The notes below the pieces were generated by a model. It saw only the letters and a list, made by a program, of their open reading frames with translations. It ran no database searches and was not told the origin of the DNA. The position numbers and the translations under genes are program-made. A stretch of DNA of 62,902 nucleotides from Candidatus Eremiobacteraceae bacterium (GTDB lineage Bacteria; Vulcanimicrobiota; Vulcanimicrobiia; Eremiobacterales; Eremiobacteraceae). Positions 53,393 through 62,750 of this stretch are shown piece after piece; within the stretch, counting starts at the first letter, position 1; each line of letters opens with the position of its first letter. The DNA lies in the NCBI GenBank assembly GCA_035710745.1, contig DASTCX010000015.1, positions 1 to 62,902 on the forward strand. The letters run 5' to 3'.

Positions 53393-54101
53393 TTGTCGCT
53401 CCCTTTGGCGCCGGCGCGAACGATATGTCGTCGAAGAGCTTGCGCTGCGAATAGACGATCTTGCGCGCGCGGATGAGCTCGAGTACCGCGAGGAACGTGA
53501 CGACGATCTCGAGCTTCTCACATCCCGCGATGAGCTCGCCGAACGTGATCTCCGGCTGCTCTCGCACTTGCCGGAGCACGTAGTTCATCTTGACGACGAC
53601 CGAGAACGCTTCGCGCTTGACGACGGCCGGTCGAGCTTCCGCGTTCGCGAGCACGCGCGCGAACGCTTCGGCGAGCGTCTTCGCATCGAGGACGAAACGC
53701 TGGACGATGCCTTCTTCGGGCGCCGGCGGCCGCGGATAGTACGAAGCGTTCTCTTCGTAGCGCTCCTTCAGGTCGGCGCCGGCTATCTTGAATTGCTTGT
53801 ACTGGAGCAGCCGCTGCCGCAGGGCTTCTTCGGCCGCCAATGCCTCTTGAGCGAGCTCGTCGACGAACGGCGGCGGAGGCGGCGGGAGCAGTTTCTTCGA
53901 TTTGATGAAGACGAGCGTCGCCGCGATGACGAGGTATTCGCTCGCGATCTCGACGTCGAGCGCTTCCATGAGCGCGATGTAGCCCAAATACTGCTCGCAG
54001 ACCGACGCGAGGCTGACGGTCGTGATGTCGAGGTCGGCGGAGACGACGAGTTGGAGCAGAAGGTCGAGGGGACCGGCGAAGACGTCGAGTTGGACGAGCA
54101 A
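53370..54101 (-). CDS. scpA: Segregation and condensation protein ScpA
   Basis: 243 residues, kleisin of the condensin complex. N-terminal LDVFAGPLDLLLQLV, YLVIAATLVFIKSKKLLP and the C-terminal winged helix VVTFLAVLELIRARKIVYSQ are diagnostic. No ATG is available after the upstream in-frame stop; TTG at 54101 is the best start. Followed by scpB in an overlapping junction. smc not in window. Confidence 0.93.
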   Translation of the reverse strand: MLVQLDVFAGPLDLLLQLVVSADLDITTVSLASVCEQYLGYIALMEALDVEIASEYLVIAATLVFIKSKKLLPPPPPPFVDELAQEALAAEEALRQRLLQYKQFKIAGADLKERYEENASYYPRPPAPEEGIVQRFVLDAKTLAEAFARVLANAEARPAVVKREAFSVVVKMNYVLRQVREQPEITFGELIAGCEKLEIVVTFLAVLELIRARKIVYSQRKLFDDISFAPAPKGATSGLAHSA

Positions 54102-54164
54102 CGGAGGCTTGCCGGTTTCGGGGGGCGCCTGAATATCGAGCGCTATCTTGGTCGGCTCCTCACG

Positions 54165-55187
54165 TTAGTATTGCCACGTCTTCTTCCCGACGGTCACACT
54201 CCCACCCTGCGGAATGATCTCGATGTAGATCTGCCCCGGCTCGAGCGGGATGTCATGCCGATCGGCGTCGACGATGCGCGGAAATTCCGTCGGGCCGTCC
54301 GCCACCCACGTGCCTTCGCTGACGACGCCGTCGCGGACGAGCACTGCCGGGAACTCGCCGTAGACGTCCATCTTCAGATCGCCTTGATCGTCGAGGACGG
54401 TCGCGGGAATCCAAACGGCGATGACGTCGGAGATGCGATACGGAGTTGGATCGCCGAGGTCGTGCTGGACCACGCCGCCGATCGTCCGCTCGTACGCGCC
54501 TTTGCTGAAGACGTAGCGCACCGAATAGTGCATCCAAAAGTCGACCGTGATCCCCGGCGCTGTCAGCACGCGAGGCGCGTCCGAAAACGTGAAGCCGGAT
54601 TCGCCGTACGGCATGTCGGGCCAGCCGTGGTTGGGACCATCTTCGCGGATGCGCGCGATCGAGGTGTAGAGGTTGTGCGGCATCTCGCGGCTGTCGTCGC
54701 GCCAGAACGCCTCCTCGGCGATCAATATCTCTTCCATGTCGGCGAAACCGCTCGCCCGCAGCTCGCGCAGCGGCTCCCAGACGTCATCGTTCTCGCCGGC
54801 GTGCGCGAGGTACGGCTGATACGGCCGCGCCAAGTCGACGAAATAGAGCCGCGTCGATCGCACCGGCCCGATCTTCGGCGGCGCGTTCTCCAAAAAGAGC
54901 GCCATGTAGCGCGTTATCCCGCCTTCCGCCTCGACCTCGTAGACGATGTCCGCACCGCGCAGACCGCTCTGCGGCCGAGTCTTGTGCGGGTAGTTGTCGA
55001 TCATGACCGCCGTGATGCGATGCATCGTCGACAGCGGGAGAACGGACAGACCGTTGAGCGGGCTTGAGACGTGGAGCGGCGTCGGCGAAACGGTCGGCGT
55101 CGGCACGGGTGCGGGTGCTTGGCGCACGCAACCGCCGAAAGCGACCGCGATAGCGGCGGCGATATAAGCGAGACGGCAGCGTAGCAC
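54165..55187 (-). CDS. DUF3048 family lipoprotein
   Basis: 340 residues from GTG 55187. Signal with lipobox (AVAFGGCVRQ), proline spacer, then the DUF3048 fold: IDNYPHKTRPQSGL, ADIVYEVEAEGGITRYMALF, IGPVRSTRLYFVDLA and the C-terminal GEFPAVLVRDG and GQIYIEIIP parts. Function unknown, but family members (YerB) are envelope proteins. Lies between the nudix and scpA genes. Confidence 0.85.
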   Translation of the reverse strand: MLRCRLAYIAAAIAVAFGGCVRQAPAPVPTPTVSPTPLHVSSPLNGLSVLPLSTMHRITAVMIDNYPHKTRPQSGLRGADIVYEVEAEGGITRYMALFLENAPPKIGPVRSTRLYFVDLARPYQPYLAHAGENDDVWEPLRELRASGFADMEEILIAEEAFWRDDSREMPHNLYTSIARIREDGPNHGWPDMPYGESGFTFSDAPRVLTAPGITVDFWMHYSVRYVFSKGAYERTIGGVVQHDLGDPTPYRISDVIAVWIPATVLDDQGDLKMDVYGEFPAVLVRDGVVSEGTWVADGPTEFPRIVDADRHDIPLEPGQIYIEIIPQGGSVTVGKKTWQY

Positions 55188-55204
55188 GCGATCGGTCGAA
55201 GCGT

Positions 55205-55699
55205 TCAGGACGAGAACCCCAACCCTTCCGGACCACGCTCCGTGACGATTCCTTGCGCCATCGTCGCGAGCCGGCGTTCGTTGAGATGCGTGAGGACGTC
55301 GAGCAGCTCTTCGAGCGGCACCCACGCGACTTCGTCGACCTCTCCCGCCTGCGGCTTCGGCATCCCGCGCAGATAGCGCATGAGGAAGAAATGGACGACT
55401 TTGCTGTGCTTGATCTTGTCGCTGTAGAACCAGTATCGGATATCCGATAGCTTCTCGATGATGACCGCCTCGATCGCGGTCTCTTCTTGGACCTCGCGGA
55501 CGGCGGCGGTCTCGATCGTCTCGGTCGGCTCTACGTGACCCTTCGGAAACGACCAGATGCGCGGGCTCGACCGCCCGATGATGAGTCCTTCGAATGCGCC
55601 GTTACGGCGCTTGAGGACAAGACCGCCCGCCGACCGCTCGTGCTTGACCCGGCGCGGACGGCGAGCCGAGCCGCCATCGTGGCGAGGCGGCTTATCCAC
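55205..55699 (-). CDS. Nudix hydrolase
   Basis: 164 residues. Nudix box GHVEPTETIETAAVREVQEET with one substitution in the last part (REVQEET retained). N-terminal SAGGLVLKRR. Hydrolyses nucleoside diphosphate derivatives, substrate unknown. GTG at 55699 overlaps the gcvPB stop by 8 bases. Confidence 0.85.
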   Translation of the reverse strand: MDKPPRHDGGSARRPRRVKHERSAGGLVLKRRNGAFEGLIIGRSSPRIWSFPKGHVEPTETIETAAVREVQEETAIEAVIIEKLSDIRYWFYSDKIKHSKVVHFFLMRYLRGMPKPQAGEVDEVAWVPLEELLDVLTHLNERRLATMAQGIVTERGPEGLGFSS

Positions 55700-57158
55700 C
55701 CGGCGTCCAGCGCAATCCGATGCCCTTGTTCGCAAGCCGTCCGACCTGCGCTTCATCGACGCGTCGCACGGCCGTGTTGCGCGGCAGTTCGCGCATCGAA
55801 TCCGGGTCAGCGTGCGCTTGCGAGACGAGGCCGCGCAAGACCTCGACGAACTCGTCGAGCGTCTCCTTCGTTTCGGTCTCGGTCGGTTCGATCATCAGGC
55901 ACTCGGGCACGACGTGCGGCCAGTACATCGTCGGCGCGTGGATGCCGGCGTCGAGCAGACCTTTCGCGATGTCGAGGGCACGCACGCCGGTCGACTTCTT
56001 GAGCTCCTCGGCCGAACAGACGAATTCGTGGCGACAGCGATCGGCGTACGGCAGCGTGAGCAGATCTTTGACGCGTTCGCGCACGTAGTTGGCGTTGAGG
56101 ACCGCGAGCTGGCTGTTACGGCGCAGGCCGTCGAGCCCGTGCACCGCGATGTACGCGTACGCGCGGACGAGCGCGATGAAGTGCGATGCGAAGACGCGCA
56201 CGGGTCCGATCGAGTTCGGCGCGGCTGAATCGAGCGCGAACTCGGCGCCCTTGCCGTCGTTGTCGCGCTTGACGACTCTCGGCACCGGCAGATACGGAGC
56301 AAGGCGCGCCGACGCGCCGACCGGCCCTGCGCCTGGACCACCGCCGCCGTGCGGCACCGAGAACGTCTTGTGCAGGTTGAGATGCATGAGGTCGAATCCC
56401 ATATCGCCGGGCCGGCACAGCCCCACGATCGCGTTCGCGTTCGCGCCGTCGTAGTACATGAGCCCGCCCGCGTCGTGGACGGCTTTCGTCATCTCGACGA
56501 TGTCGTCTTCGAACAGGCCGAGCGTGTTCGGATTCGTCATCATGCACACGGCGACCGTATCGTCGAGCACCGCGCGAAGCGCGGCGAGATCGGTGCGGCC
56601 GTGCGGCGTCGACGGAACGGAGACGACCTTGTAGCCGACCATCGCCGCGCTCGCGGGGTTCGTGCCGTGCGCGGTGTCGGGGACGATGCACGTCGCGCGT
56701 TTGTGATCGCCGCGATCGCGATGATACTTCTTCGCCATGAGCATCGCGGTGAGCTCGCCATGCGCGCCGGCGCAGGGCATGAGCGAAAACGCTTCCATGC
56801 CGAAGAGGCTCGACAGCGTGCGCTCGAGCCGCCACATCATCTGGAGCGCGCCCTGCGCGCAACCGTCGTCGACGAGCGGATGGAGGTCGGCGAAGCCGGA
56901 GAAGGCGGAGACCGCTTCGTTGAGCTTCGGATTGTATTTCATCGTGCACGAACCGAGCGGATAGAAGTTCGTGTCGACGGAGAAATTCCGGTGCGAGAGC
57001 GCGACGAAATGGCGTGTCACTTCGAACTCGGCGAGATCAGGAAGCGGCAAGTCCTTGCGCAGCAGCGACGCGTCGAGATAGTCCGCCGGCGTGCCGGCGT
57101 CGTCGACGAACGAGCTGCCTCGCCCGGGCTCGCCTTGTTCAAACAGCAGCGACGGCAT
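55692..57158 (-). CDS. gcvPB: Glycine dehydrogenase (decarboxylating) subunit 2
   Basis: 488 residues, PLP-bearing half of two-chain P-protein: NFSVDTNFYPLGSCTMKYNPKLNE, DTAHGTNPASA and the PLP lysine in LMHLNLHKTFSVPHGGGGPGAG. Decarboxylates glycine and passes aminomethyl to GcvH lipoate. Overlaps gcvPA by 20 bases. Confidence 0.95.
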   Translation of the reverse strand: MPSLLFEQGEPGRGSSFVDDAGTPADYLDASLLRKDLPLPDLAEFEVTRHFVALSHRNFSVDTNFYPLGSCTMKYNPKLNEAVSAFSGFADLHPLVDDGCAQGALQMMWRLERTLSSLFGMEAFSLMPCAGAHGELTAMLMAKKYHRDRGDHKRATCIVPDTAHGTNPASAAMVGYKVVSVPSTPHGRTDLAALRAVLDDTVAVCMMTNPNTLGLFEDDIVEMTKAVHDAGGLMYYDGANANAIVGLCRPGDMGFDLMHLNLHKTFSVPHGGGGPGAGPVGASARLAPYLPVPRVVKRDNDGKGAEFALDSAAPNSIGPVRVFASHFIALVRAYAYIAVHGLDGLRRNSQLAVLNANYVRERVKDLLTLPYADRCRHEFVCSAEELKKSTGVRALDIAKGLLDAGIHAPTMYWPHVVPECLMIEPTETETKETLDEFVEVLRGLVSQAHADPDSMRELPRNTAVRRVDEAQVGRLANKGIGLRWTPGG

Positions 57159-58488
57159 GTTCCATCACTTCTTTGAGGCGCGCTGCGAAGCGTGCGATCC
57201 CCTCTATCGACGTCGTCTCCGTCGCACAGACGAGCAGATCATTTTCGTCGCCGGATCCGAGACGCGAGAGCGGCAGCCCCGCGACGATGTCGTGCGGCTT
57301 CAACGCGTCGACGGCGCGACTGGCCGCTACCGGCAGTCTGACGGCGAACTCGTTGAAGAACGGCGCGTCGAAACGCGCGGTCACCCCGTCGAGCGACAAC
57401 AGCGCCTTGCGAAGATCGCGAGCGCGAGCCATGTTCGCCGCCGCGATCGAGCGCAGCCCGTGCGCGCCGACCGTCGCGAGGTAGATCGTCGCGAAGAGCG
57501 CGCAGAGCGCTTGATTCGTGCATATATTGGAAGAGGCGAGTTCGCGCCGGATGTGCTGCTCGCGCCCCTGCAGCGTCAAGACGTATGCTTTGCGGCCGTC
57601 GACGTCGTGCGTCTCGCCGACGAGCCGGCCCGGCAATCTTCGAACGTGCTCTTTCGTCGTCGCGACGAAGCCGACGTACGGGCCGCCGTAGCCGACGGGC
57701 AAGCCGAACGACTGCGCCTCGCCGACGGCGATGTCAGCGCCGCACTCCCCCGGGGTCTTGAGCGCGCCAAGCGACATCGCTTCGACGATCACCTCGACGC
57801 AAAGCGCCTTGGCGGCGTGCGCGGCTTTCGCGCATGCGGCGACGTCCTCGATGCAGCCGTAGAAGTTCGGGCTTTGCACGACGAACGCGGCCGCGCCGTC
57901 CATCGACGCGGGGATATCTGTCGTGCCGTTAGAGAGCAGCGGTGCGTCGACGATCTCGATGCCCATGCCGTCCGCATACGTCTTCAACACCGCGCGATAG
58001 CCGGGATGGAGCGCCGCGCTCACGACGACGCGTTTCGATCCGGTCGCTTGCGACGCCATGATGACGCCTTCGACGAGCGCGGTCGAGCCATCGTACACCG
58101 ACGCGTTGCTGACGTCGAGCCCGGTGAGCAAGCAGACGTACGTCTGCCACTCGAAGATGGCCTGAAGACTTCCCTGACTCGCCTCGGCTTGGTACGGCGT
58201 GTACGCAGTGATGAATTCGCTGCGCGTCGCGAGATACGGCACCGCGGGCGGCTGGTAGTGGCGGTATGCGCCGGCACCGAGGAACGAGGCGTCTACGTCG
58301 CCCGGCTGGTTCTTGCGCGAGAGCTCGCGCAGATGCTGGTAGGCGACGGACTCGGGCATCGCCGGCGGCACGTCGAGATCGCCCGCGATGGCAAGTCCGC
58401 GCGGCGGCGCGGCAAGCGCGTCGAGCGACGTGACGCCGATGACGTCGAGCATCTCGCGGACGTCGTGTTCCGTGTGCGGTGCGTACAT
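57139..58488 (-). CDS. gcvPA: Glycine dehydrogenase (decarboxylating) subunit 1
   Basis: 449 residues, N-terminal half of P-protein. FLGAGAYRHYQPPAVPYLATRSEF and YTPYQAEASQGSLQAIFEWQT are the landmark motifs, broken here. ATG 58488 chosen for usual length. Complements gcvPB; cotranscribed with gcvH and gcvT. Confidence 0.95.
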   Translation of the reverse strand: MYAPHTEHDVREMLDVIGVTSLDALAAPPRGLAIAGDLDVPPAMPESVAYQHLRELSRKNQPGDVDASFLGAGAYRHYQPPAVPYLATRSEFITAYTPYQAEASQGSLQAIFEWQTYVCLLTGLDVSNASVYDGSTALVEGVIMASQATGSKRVVVSAALHPGYRAVLKTYADGMGIEIVDAPLLSNGTTDIPASMDGAAAFVVQSPNFYGCIEDVAACAKAAHAAKALCVEVIVEAMSLGALKTPGECGADIAVGEAQSFGLPVGYGGPYVGFVATTKEHVRRLPGRLVGETHDVDGRKAYVLTLQGREQHIRRELASSNICTNQALCALFATIYLATVGAHGLRSIAAANMARARDLRKALLSLDGVTARFDAPFFNEFAVRLPVAASRAVDALKPHDIVAGLPLSRLGSGDENDLLVCATETTSIEGIARFAARLKEVMEHAVAAV

Positions 58489-58495
58489 CGGGCTG

Positions 58496-58885
58496 TTAGT
58501 GAGACTCCGCCTGGACGACGACGTCGTACGCGGCCGCATCGAGCAACTGCTTCGATTGGCCGGCGTCGGCGACGTCGATCTTGACGAGCCAGCCGTCGCC
58601 GAACGGATCGCCGTTCACCTTCGCCGGATCGTCGACGACCGATGAATTCACCTCGGTGACCGTGCCTGATATCGGTGCGAAGATGTCGGAGACCGCTTTC
58701 ACCGACTCGACGACGCCGATCGGCTTACCCTGTTCGAGGCTCGCGCCGATCTTAGGAAGCTCGACGTAGACGATATCGCCGAGCGCATTCTGGGCGTGCT
58801 CGGTGATGCCGATGAGGGCGCGTGCGCCGTCGATCTTCACCCACTCGTGCTCTTTCGTGTAGAACCTGTCGGTAGGCTGTGCCAA
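58496..58885 (-). CDS. gcvH: Glycine cleavage system H protein
   Basis: 129 residues, lipoyl carrier. Lipoylated lysine in VVESVKAVSDIFAP; N-terminal YTKEHEWVKIDG. Standard length. Between gcvT and gcvPA in an operon. Confidence 0.96.
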   Translation of the reverse strand: MAQPTDRFYTKEHEWVKIDGARALIGITEHAQNALGDIVYVELPKIGASLEQGKPIGVVESVKAVSDIFAPISGTVTEVNSSVVDDPAKVNGDPFGDGWLVKIDVADAGQSKQLLDAAAYDVVVQAESH

Positions 58886-58910
58886 AAAGATCGTTCTCCC
58901 GTCGCGGCCT

Positions 58911-60017
58911 TCAGCGCGACCGCTTATAGAATGGCAATGTGACGACGTGCGCCGGGTGCCGCTGACCCCGGATCTCGACCTCGATCTCCGTGCCGGGCGC
59001 GGCGGCGTCGCTGCTGACGAGCGCAGTCGCGATATTCTTGCCGCCGAGCGCCGGAGCGGGCGATCCGCTGCGTATCTCGCCGGCGGCGATATCGCCTACG
59101 AATACTTGATACCCCGCTCGAGCCGGCGCGCGCCCGTCCATGATGAGGCCCGCGATCCGGTCGTAGCCGCCGCGGCTTCGTTGATCGACGAGCGCTTGCT
59201 TTCCGACGAAGCCGGGTTTGTCGAGCTTGACCGCCCAATCGAGACCGGCTTGCAGTGGTGTGATCGTCTCATCGAGCTCGTGGCCGTATAGCGGCATCCC
59301 GGCCTCGAGCCGCAGCACGTCGCGCGCGCCGAGGCCGGCGGGGCGCAGTCCGACCCTCGGCCCTTCGGCCGTCAGCTTATCCCAAAGCCGCTCGGCGTCG
59401 CTCGCGGCGATGAAGAGCTCGAAGCCGTCCTCGCCCGTATAGCCCGTCCGCGCGATCTCGGCCTTGACTCCGTCGACGACACCGTCGACGGCGTGGTAGT
59501 ACTTGATCGACTTCAGATCGACCGACGTCAACGGCTGGAGCAGCTCGATGCTCCGCGGACCTTGGAGCGCGATGAGCGCCGAGCGCGCGGTTCGATCGTC
59601 GATCGAGATGCCGTTCGGCTTGCCGGCGCCGCCGTTCAGCCACGCCCACATCTTCGCCGAGTTCGACGCGTTGACGACGACGAGCCAGTGCGAAGGCAAG
59701 CGGTAGATGATGGTGTCGTCGAGCGCTCCGCCCGAATCGTTCGTGAAGACGTTGTAGCGGGCCTGACCCGGACGCATCGTCGCGACTTCGTTGACGGTGA
59801 GCGTGTCGAGCCATTCGGGAACGCCCTCGCCGGTCAAGACGAACTGCCCCATGTGGCTGAGATCGAACATGCCGACGGCCGTGCGCACCGCTCGGTGTTC
59901 GTCGATGATGCCGCTGTATTGGATGGGCATAAGAAAGCCCCCGAAGGGGGACATCTTGGCGCCTAGGCGGACGTGCGTTCCGTATAACGCGGTCCGTTCT
60001 TCGGTGGCGTTCGTCAC
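58911..60017 (-). CDS. gcvT: Aminomethyltransferase (glycine cleavage T protein)
   Basis: 368 residues. T-protein transfers the aminomethyl unit to tetrahydrofolate. Landmarks: MFDLSHMGQFVLTG, ARYNVFTNDSGGALDDTIIY in parts, YTGEDGFELF, GLGARDVLRLEAGMPLYGHE and CXXR-like C-terminal. First gene of a long minus-strand unit. Only 45 bases separate it from the LuxR gene; no glycine riboswitch is seen. Confidence 0.96.
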   Translation of the reverse strand: MTNATEERTALYGTHVRLGAKMSPFGGFLMPIQYSGIIDEHRAVRTAVGMFDLSHMGQFVLTGEGVPEWLDTLTVNEVATMRPGQARYNVFTNDSGGALDDTIIYRLPSHWLVVVNASNSAKMWAWLNGGAGKPNGISIDDRTARSALIALQGPRSIELLQPLTSVDLKSIKYYHAVDGVVDGVKAEIARTGYTGEDGFELFIAASDAERLWDKLTAEGPRVGLRPAGLGARDVLRLEAGMPLYGHELDETITPLQAGLDWAVKLDKPGFVGKQALVDQRSRGGYDRIAGLIMDGRAPARAGYQVFVGDIAAGEIRSGSPAPALGGKNIATALVSSDAAAPGTEIEVEIRGQRHPAHVVTLPFYKRSR

Positions 60018-60061
60018 TTTGCGGATTTCGGCGAGAGCCTAAGTGCGTCCTAGCCTTGGAG

Positions 60062-60646
60062 TCAGCTGTCTCGCCAGCCGAGGATCTTCGCGGCGAGCGC
60101 CGTCCTACTCTTGACGCCGATCTTCGCGAACACGCGCTTGAGGTGGTCTTCGATCGTGTACTCGGTGAGGACGAGCTGGTCCGCGATGCGCCGATTCGAA
60201 TAGCCGTAGAGGACGAGCATGACGACGTCGCACTCGCGCGGCGACAGCGCGAACTTCTCGATGTTCGCCGCGACCGCATCGCGTCGCTGTACGCGTTCGA
60301 GGACGAGCAAGAGATGGCGCCCGCGAGGACCGGAGATGTGGCACGCCCGCACGCAAAGATCGACGGTGAGCAGCGCGGCCGCGGTCGTATCGTGGCGATC
60401 GCGAAGACGCGCGCGCAGTTGCGGCAGCAGGCCGGCGAGGACGCGCGGGATCTGTCTCGGCTCCAGGTCGTCGTCGGCGTGCGCCGCGACTTCGCGGAGC
60501 ATCTCCGACGAGCGTCCGTTCGCGAGGATCAGCGCATCGCCGTCGTCGAGGATCATGATGCCGGGCATCTGTCGGCTTTGCGCGTGGCCGAGCAGCGCCG
60601 ATTCGATCGGTTCGGTGTTCAAGCTGTCTTCCGGGTCAGCGTTCAA
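60062..60646 (-). CDS. LuxR-type transcriptional regulator with PAS-like sensor
   Basis: 194 residues, TTG start. N-terminal PAS-like segment (IMILDDGDALILANGRSSEML) and C-terminal GerE/LuxR helix-turn-helix: LSPRECDVVMLVLYGYSNRRIADQLVLTEYTIEDHLKRVFAKIGV as split motifs. Not a receiver-type regulator. Same direction as gcvT, 45 bases upstream of it, and might be cotranscribed with or control it. Confidence 0.8.
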   Translation of the reverse strand: MNADPEDSLNTEPIESALLGHAQSRQMPGIMILDDGDALILANGRSSEMLREVAAHADDDLEPRQIPRVLAGLLPQLRARLRDRHDTTAAALLTVDLCVRACHISGPRGRHLLLVLERVQRRDAVAANIEKFALSPRECDVVMLVLYGYSNRRIADQLVLTEYTIEDHLKRVFAKIGVKSRTALAAKILGWRDS

Positions 60647-61005
60647 GCTCGTTACCCGTCACTCGTCAACCGTCATATGAAGTCCTTGGAATGGGCTCTT
60701 CGAGGCGATACCCCTCGGAGACCGGCCCTATGAGGTCTAGAGGTCCTGGTACGGGGACTCAAATTTATATGGGACTTTCCCTGATTCCCGGGGTTTAGTG
60801 GGGCGAGGTACCTATGGTATAACTCATGCACTGGACCGACCGGCATCGCTAAGACCGGGGCAATTGGGACCAATACCTTAACGCCCCGCTTCCCTCGCGT
60901 TCACCGGCCCATAAGACGGATTCGGCACAGTAGAGTGGGGAACATTTCGGGCTCGCTCTTCGCTTTGCGTCTCGGGCGGCCCCCACGGAGGACCGGTAAG
61001 TCAGG
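60647..61005. other. Non-coding stretch with GGGACT motifs, upstream of response regulator 1
   Basis: No gene. Contains GGGGACT at 60753-60759 and GGGACT at 60771-60776, 18 bases apart, beside AT-rich TTTATAT, plus a TGGGACC at 60865. The complement (AGTCCC) recurs upstream of the second regulator. Possible binding sites and promoter region. Confidence 0.4.
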
Positions 61006-61638
61006 ATGGAACGAGTGCGCATAGCTGTCATTGAGCAACAGGCCCTTTTCCGCAAATCCCTGTGCCAGTTACTCGCCAAGGACGAGCGCTTCAACGTCAT
61101 CCCCGAGTGCATCGAGCAAGGTGACGTCGCGCGCATCGCCGGCACGAAACCCGATCTCGTGCTCTTCGACGTCGACTTCCACAAAGGCGATCCCGTCGAC
61201 GCCGTCAAGTTCTTGCGCGAGGCGCATCCGAGCGTCAAGATCTGCCTGCTTTCCATGCACGCGCAGCAAGATCTGCTCGCGCGCAGCCTCATCTTCGGCG
61301 TCGAGGGCTACGTCATCAAAGACATCGGCCCGTCGGATCTGACCCGCGCATTGCTCATGATCCACTCGGGTGACGTCTATGTCGATCCCCGTCTGGCGGG
61401 CAACATGCTGCGTCGCTTGAGCACGCGCCGCTATCGCAGCGACCCGACGGAACTTTCCGAGCGCGAGACGGACGTCATCCGGCTCATCGCCCTCGGCCTC
61501 TCGAACAAGCAGATCTCGGAGAAGCTGTTCTTGAGCGAGAAGACGGTCAAGAACCACATCAGCCGGATCTTCTCGAAGCTCAACGTGACGGCACGCACGC
61601 AAGCTGCCATCCACGCGATCAAGAACGGCATCGTCTAA
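61006..61638 (+). CDS. NarL-type response regulator with degenerate receiver
   Basis: 210 residues. Receiver domain followed by Ger[47 protein letters not shown] as fragments. The acidic pair of the receiver is replaced (VIEQQALFR), but the phospho-acceptor aspartate region LFDVDF remains. The signalling lysine region VIKDI is present. Hence phosphorylation may be weak or absent. Paired with a paralogue 320 bases downstream; no kinase nearby. ATG 61006. Confidence 0.87.
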   Translation: MERVRIAVIEQQALFRKSLCQLLAKDERFNVIPECIEQGDVARIAGTKPDLVLFDVDFHKGDPVDAVKFLREAHPSVKICLLSMHAQQDLLARSLIFGVEGYVIKDIGPSDLTRALLMIHSGDVYVDPRLAGNMLRRLSTRRYRSDPTELSERETDVIRLIALGLSNKQISEKLFLSEKTVKNHISRIFSKLNVTARTQAAIHAIKNGIV

Positions 61639-61962
61639 CCCGATCCGTCGAAGATCCCTCGCACCGCCGCTCTTAATGGAGCGGCGGTTCGCGTTTTCCC
61701 CGTTATGCACAGCGTTGAGTGGGCCCGTTGGATAGTCCCAGGGAGCGAGCGCTAAGTTACGCCTCGATAAGTCCCAGTAGAAATGGCCCCATTCCGGCCA
61801 CTTGGGGCCAAAGTCTGCCGGGGAAATAAGTCCCGCGGCGTATCGACCCGCGGGTCGGAAGCGTGGTAAGGTGATGGGCAGGGGTCGAGGCTTCACAGCC
61901 GGTGAGATCGACCACGGTCGGATTTGACGACCGGCGCATGACGGACAGCATGGTGGGGCGGC
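61639..61962. other. Non-coding stretch with repeated AGTCCC motifs
   Basis: No gene. GATAGTCCCAG (61731), GATAAGTCCCAG (61766) and AATAAGTCCCG (61825) recur, AGTCCC at 61734, 61770 and 61829. Complement of the GGGACT motif upstream of response regulator 1. Likely regulatory region of regulator 2. Confidence 0.45.
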
Positions 61963-62634
61963 ATGGCGAAAGCGATGAGAATCGCGGTCATCGTCCAGCA
62001 GGGTGTGTTCCGCGCATCTCTGTGCGCGGCGTTAGAGCATTTTCCTGATATCGACGTGTTCGGCGTACCGACCATTCCCGAGCACTCATTTCCGGTCGAA
62101 CCCGATCTCGCTATCATCGATCTCGACTTCCAGCCCGACAATCATCGAGAGCTGCTTCGCCGGCTGCTGACGATCGCGCCGAACACGAAGACGTGCATCA
62201 TCGCCTTTCGCGCGGTACCTGCGACCGTGCGTCAGTGCCTGAGCCTCGGCGCGAGCGGCTTCCTGTTGAAGGAATGCACGCTCGAGGAGCTCTACCGCGC
62301 GGCGCGCACCGTCGTCGCCGGCGAGATCGCCGTCGATCCGCGGCTCGCGGGCTCGCTGCTCAAGGGCGTCGACGCCGAACGCACGGTCGGCAAGAATCCC
62401 GCACTGTCGGAGCGCGAGATCGAGGTCATCCGCCTCATCGCGCTCGGGCTCACGAATCGCCAGATCGCGAATCAGCTGAAGCTCAGCGAAAAGACGATCA
62501 AGAACCACGTCTCGCACATCTTCCGCAAGCTCAAGATCACCGCGCGCACGCAAGCCGCGATCCATGCGATCTCGAACAACATGCTGCGCGCGACCGATCG
62601 ACCCGAGGTCCCGACCCCGACCAACCCGCTCTAG
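61963..62634 (+). CDS. NarL-type response regulator paralogue with degenerate receiver
   Basis: 223 residues. Same architecture as the 61006 protein. The acidic pocket is further lost (VIVQQGVFR), while LAIIDLDF retains the acceptor aspartate position. [38 protein letters not shown] in parts. Pro-rich C-terminal tail. ATG 61963. Tandem paralogue, with shared AGTCCC motifs in both promoter regions. Confidence 0.87.
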   Translation: MAKAMRIAVIVQQGVFRASLCAALEHFPDIDVFGVPTIPEHSFPVEPDLAIIDLDFQPDNHRELLRRLLTIAPNTKTCIIAFRAVPATVRQCLSLGASGFLLKECTLEELYRAARTVVAGEIAVDPRLAGSLLKGVDAERTVGKNPALSEREIEVIRLIALGLTNRQIANQLKLSEKTIKNHVSHIFRKLKITARTQAAIHAISNNMLRATDRPEVPTPTNPL

Positions 62635-62649
62635 TCGTAAGAAAAGGGA

Positions 62650-62673
62650 GCGGTCGAGATTCATCTCGACCGC
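62650..62673. repeat. GCGGTCGA palindromic element (tandem, first)
   Basis: GCGGTCGAGAT / ATCTCGACCGC with TC loop; core identical to the copy inside selB. Confidence 0.85.
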
Positions 62674-62697
62674 CGCGGCCTCACCCTAAGAAAGGGA

Positions 62698-62722
62698 GCG
62701 GTCGACCCTTACGGTCGACCGC
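62698..62722. repeat. GCGGTCGA palindromic element (tandem, second)
   Basis: GCGGTCGACC ... GGTCGACCGC with CTTAC-type centre, followed by CGCGG. Preceded by AAAGGG. Confidence 0.8.
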
Positions 62723-62750
62723 CGCGGACTTTCACTAGCAAGGTCGTCTC

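Noticed and set aside
60018-60061. Glycine riboswitch upstream of gcvT
   Set aside because: Only 45 bases separate gcvT from the LuxR gene and no riboswitch core is visible.
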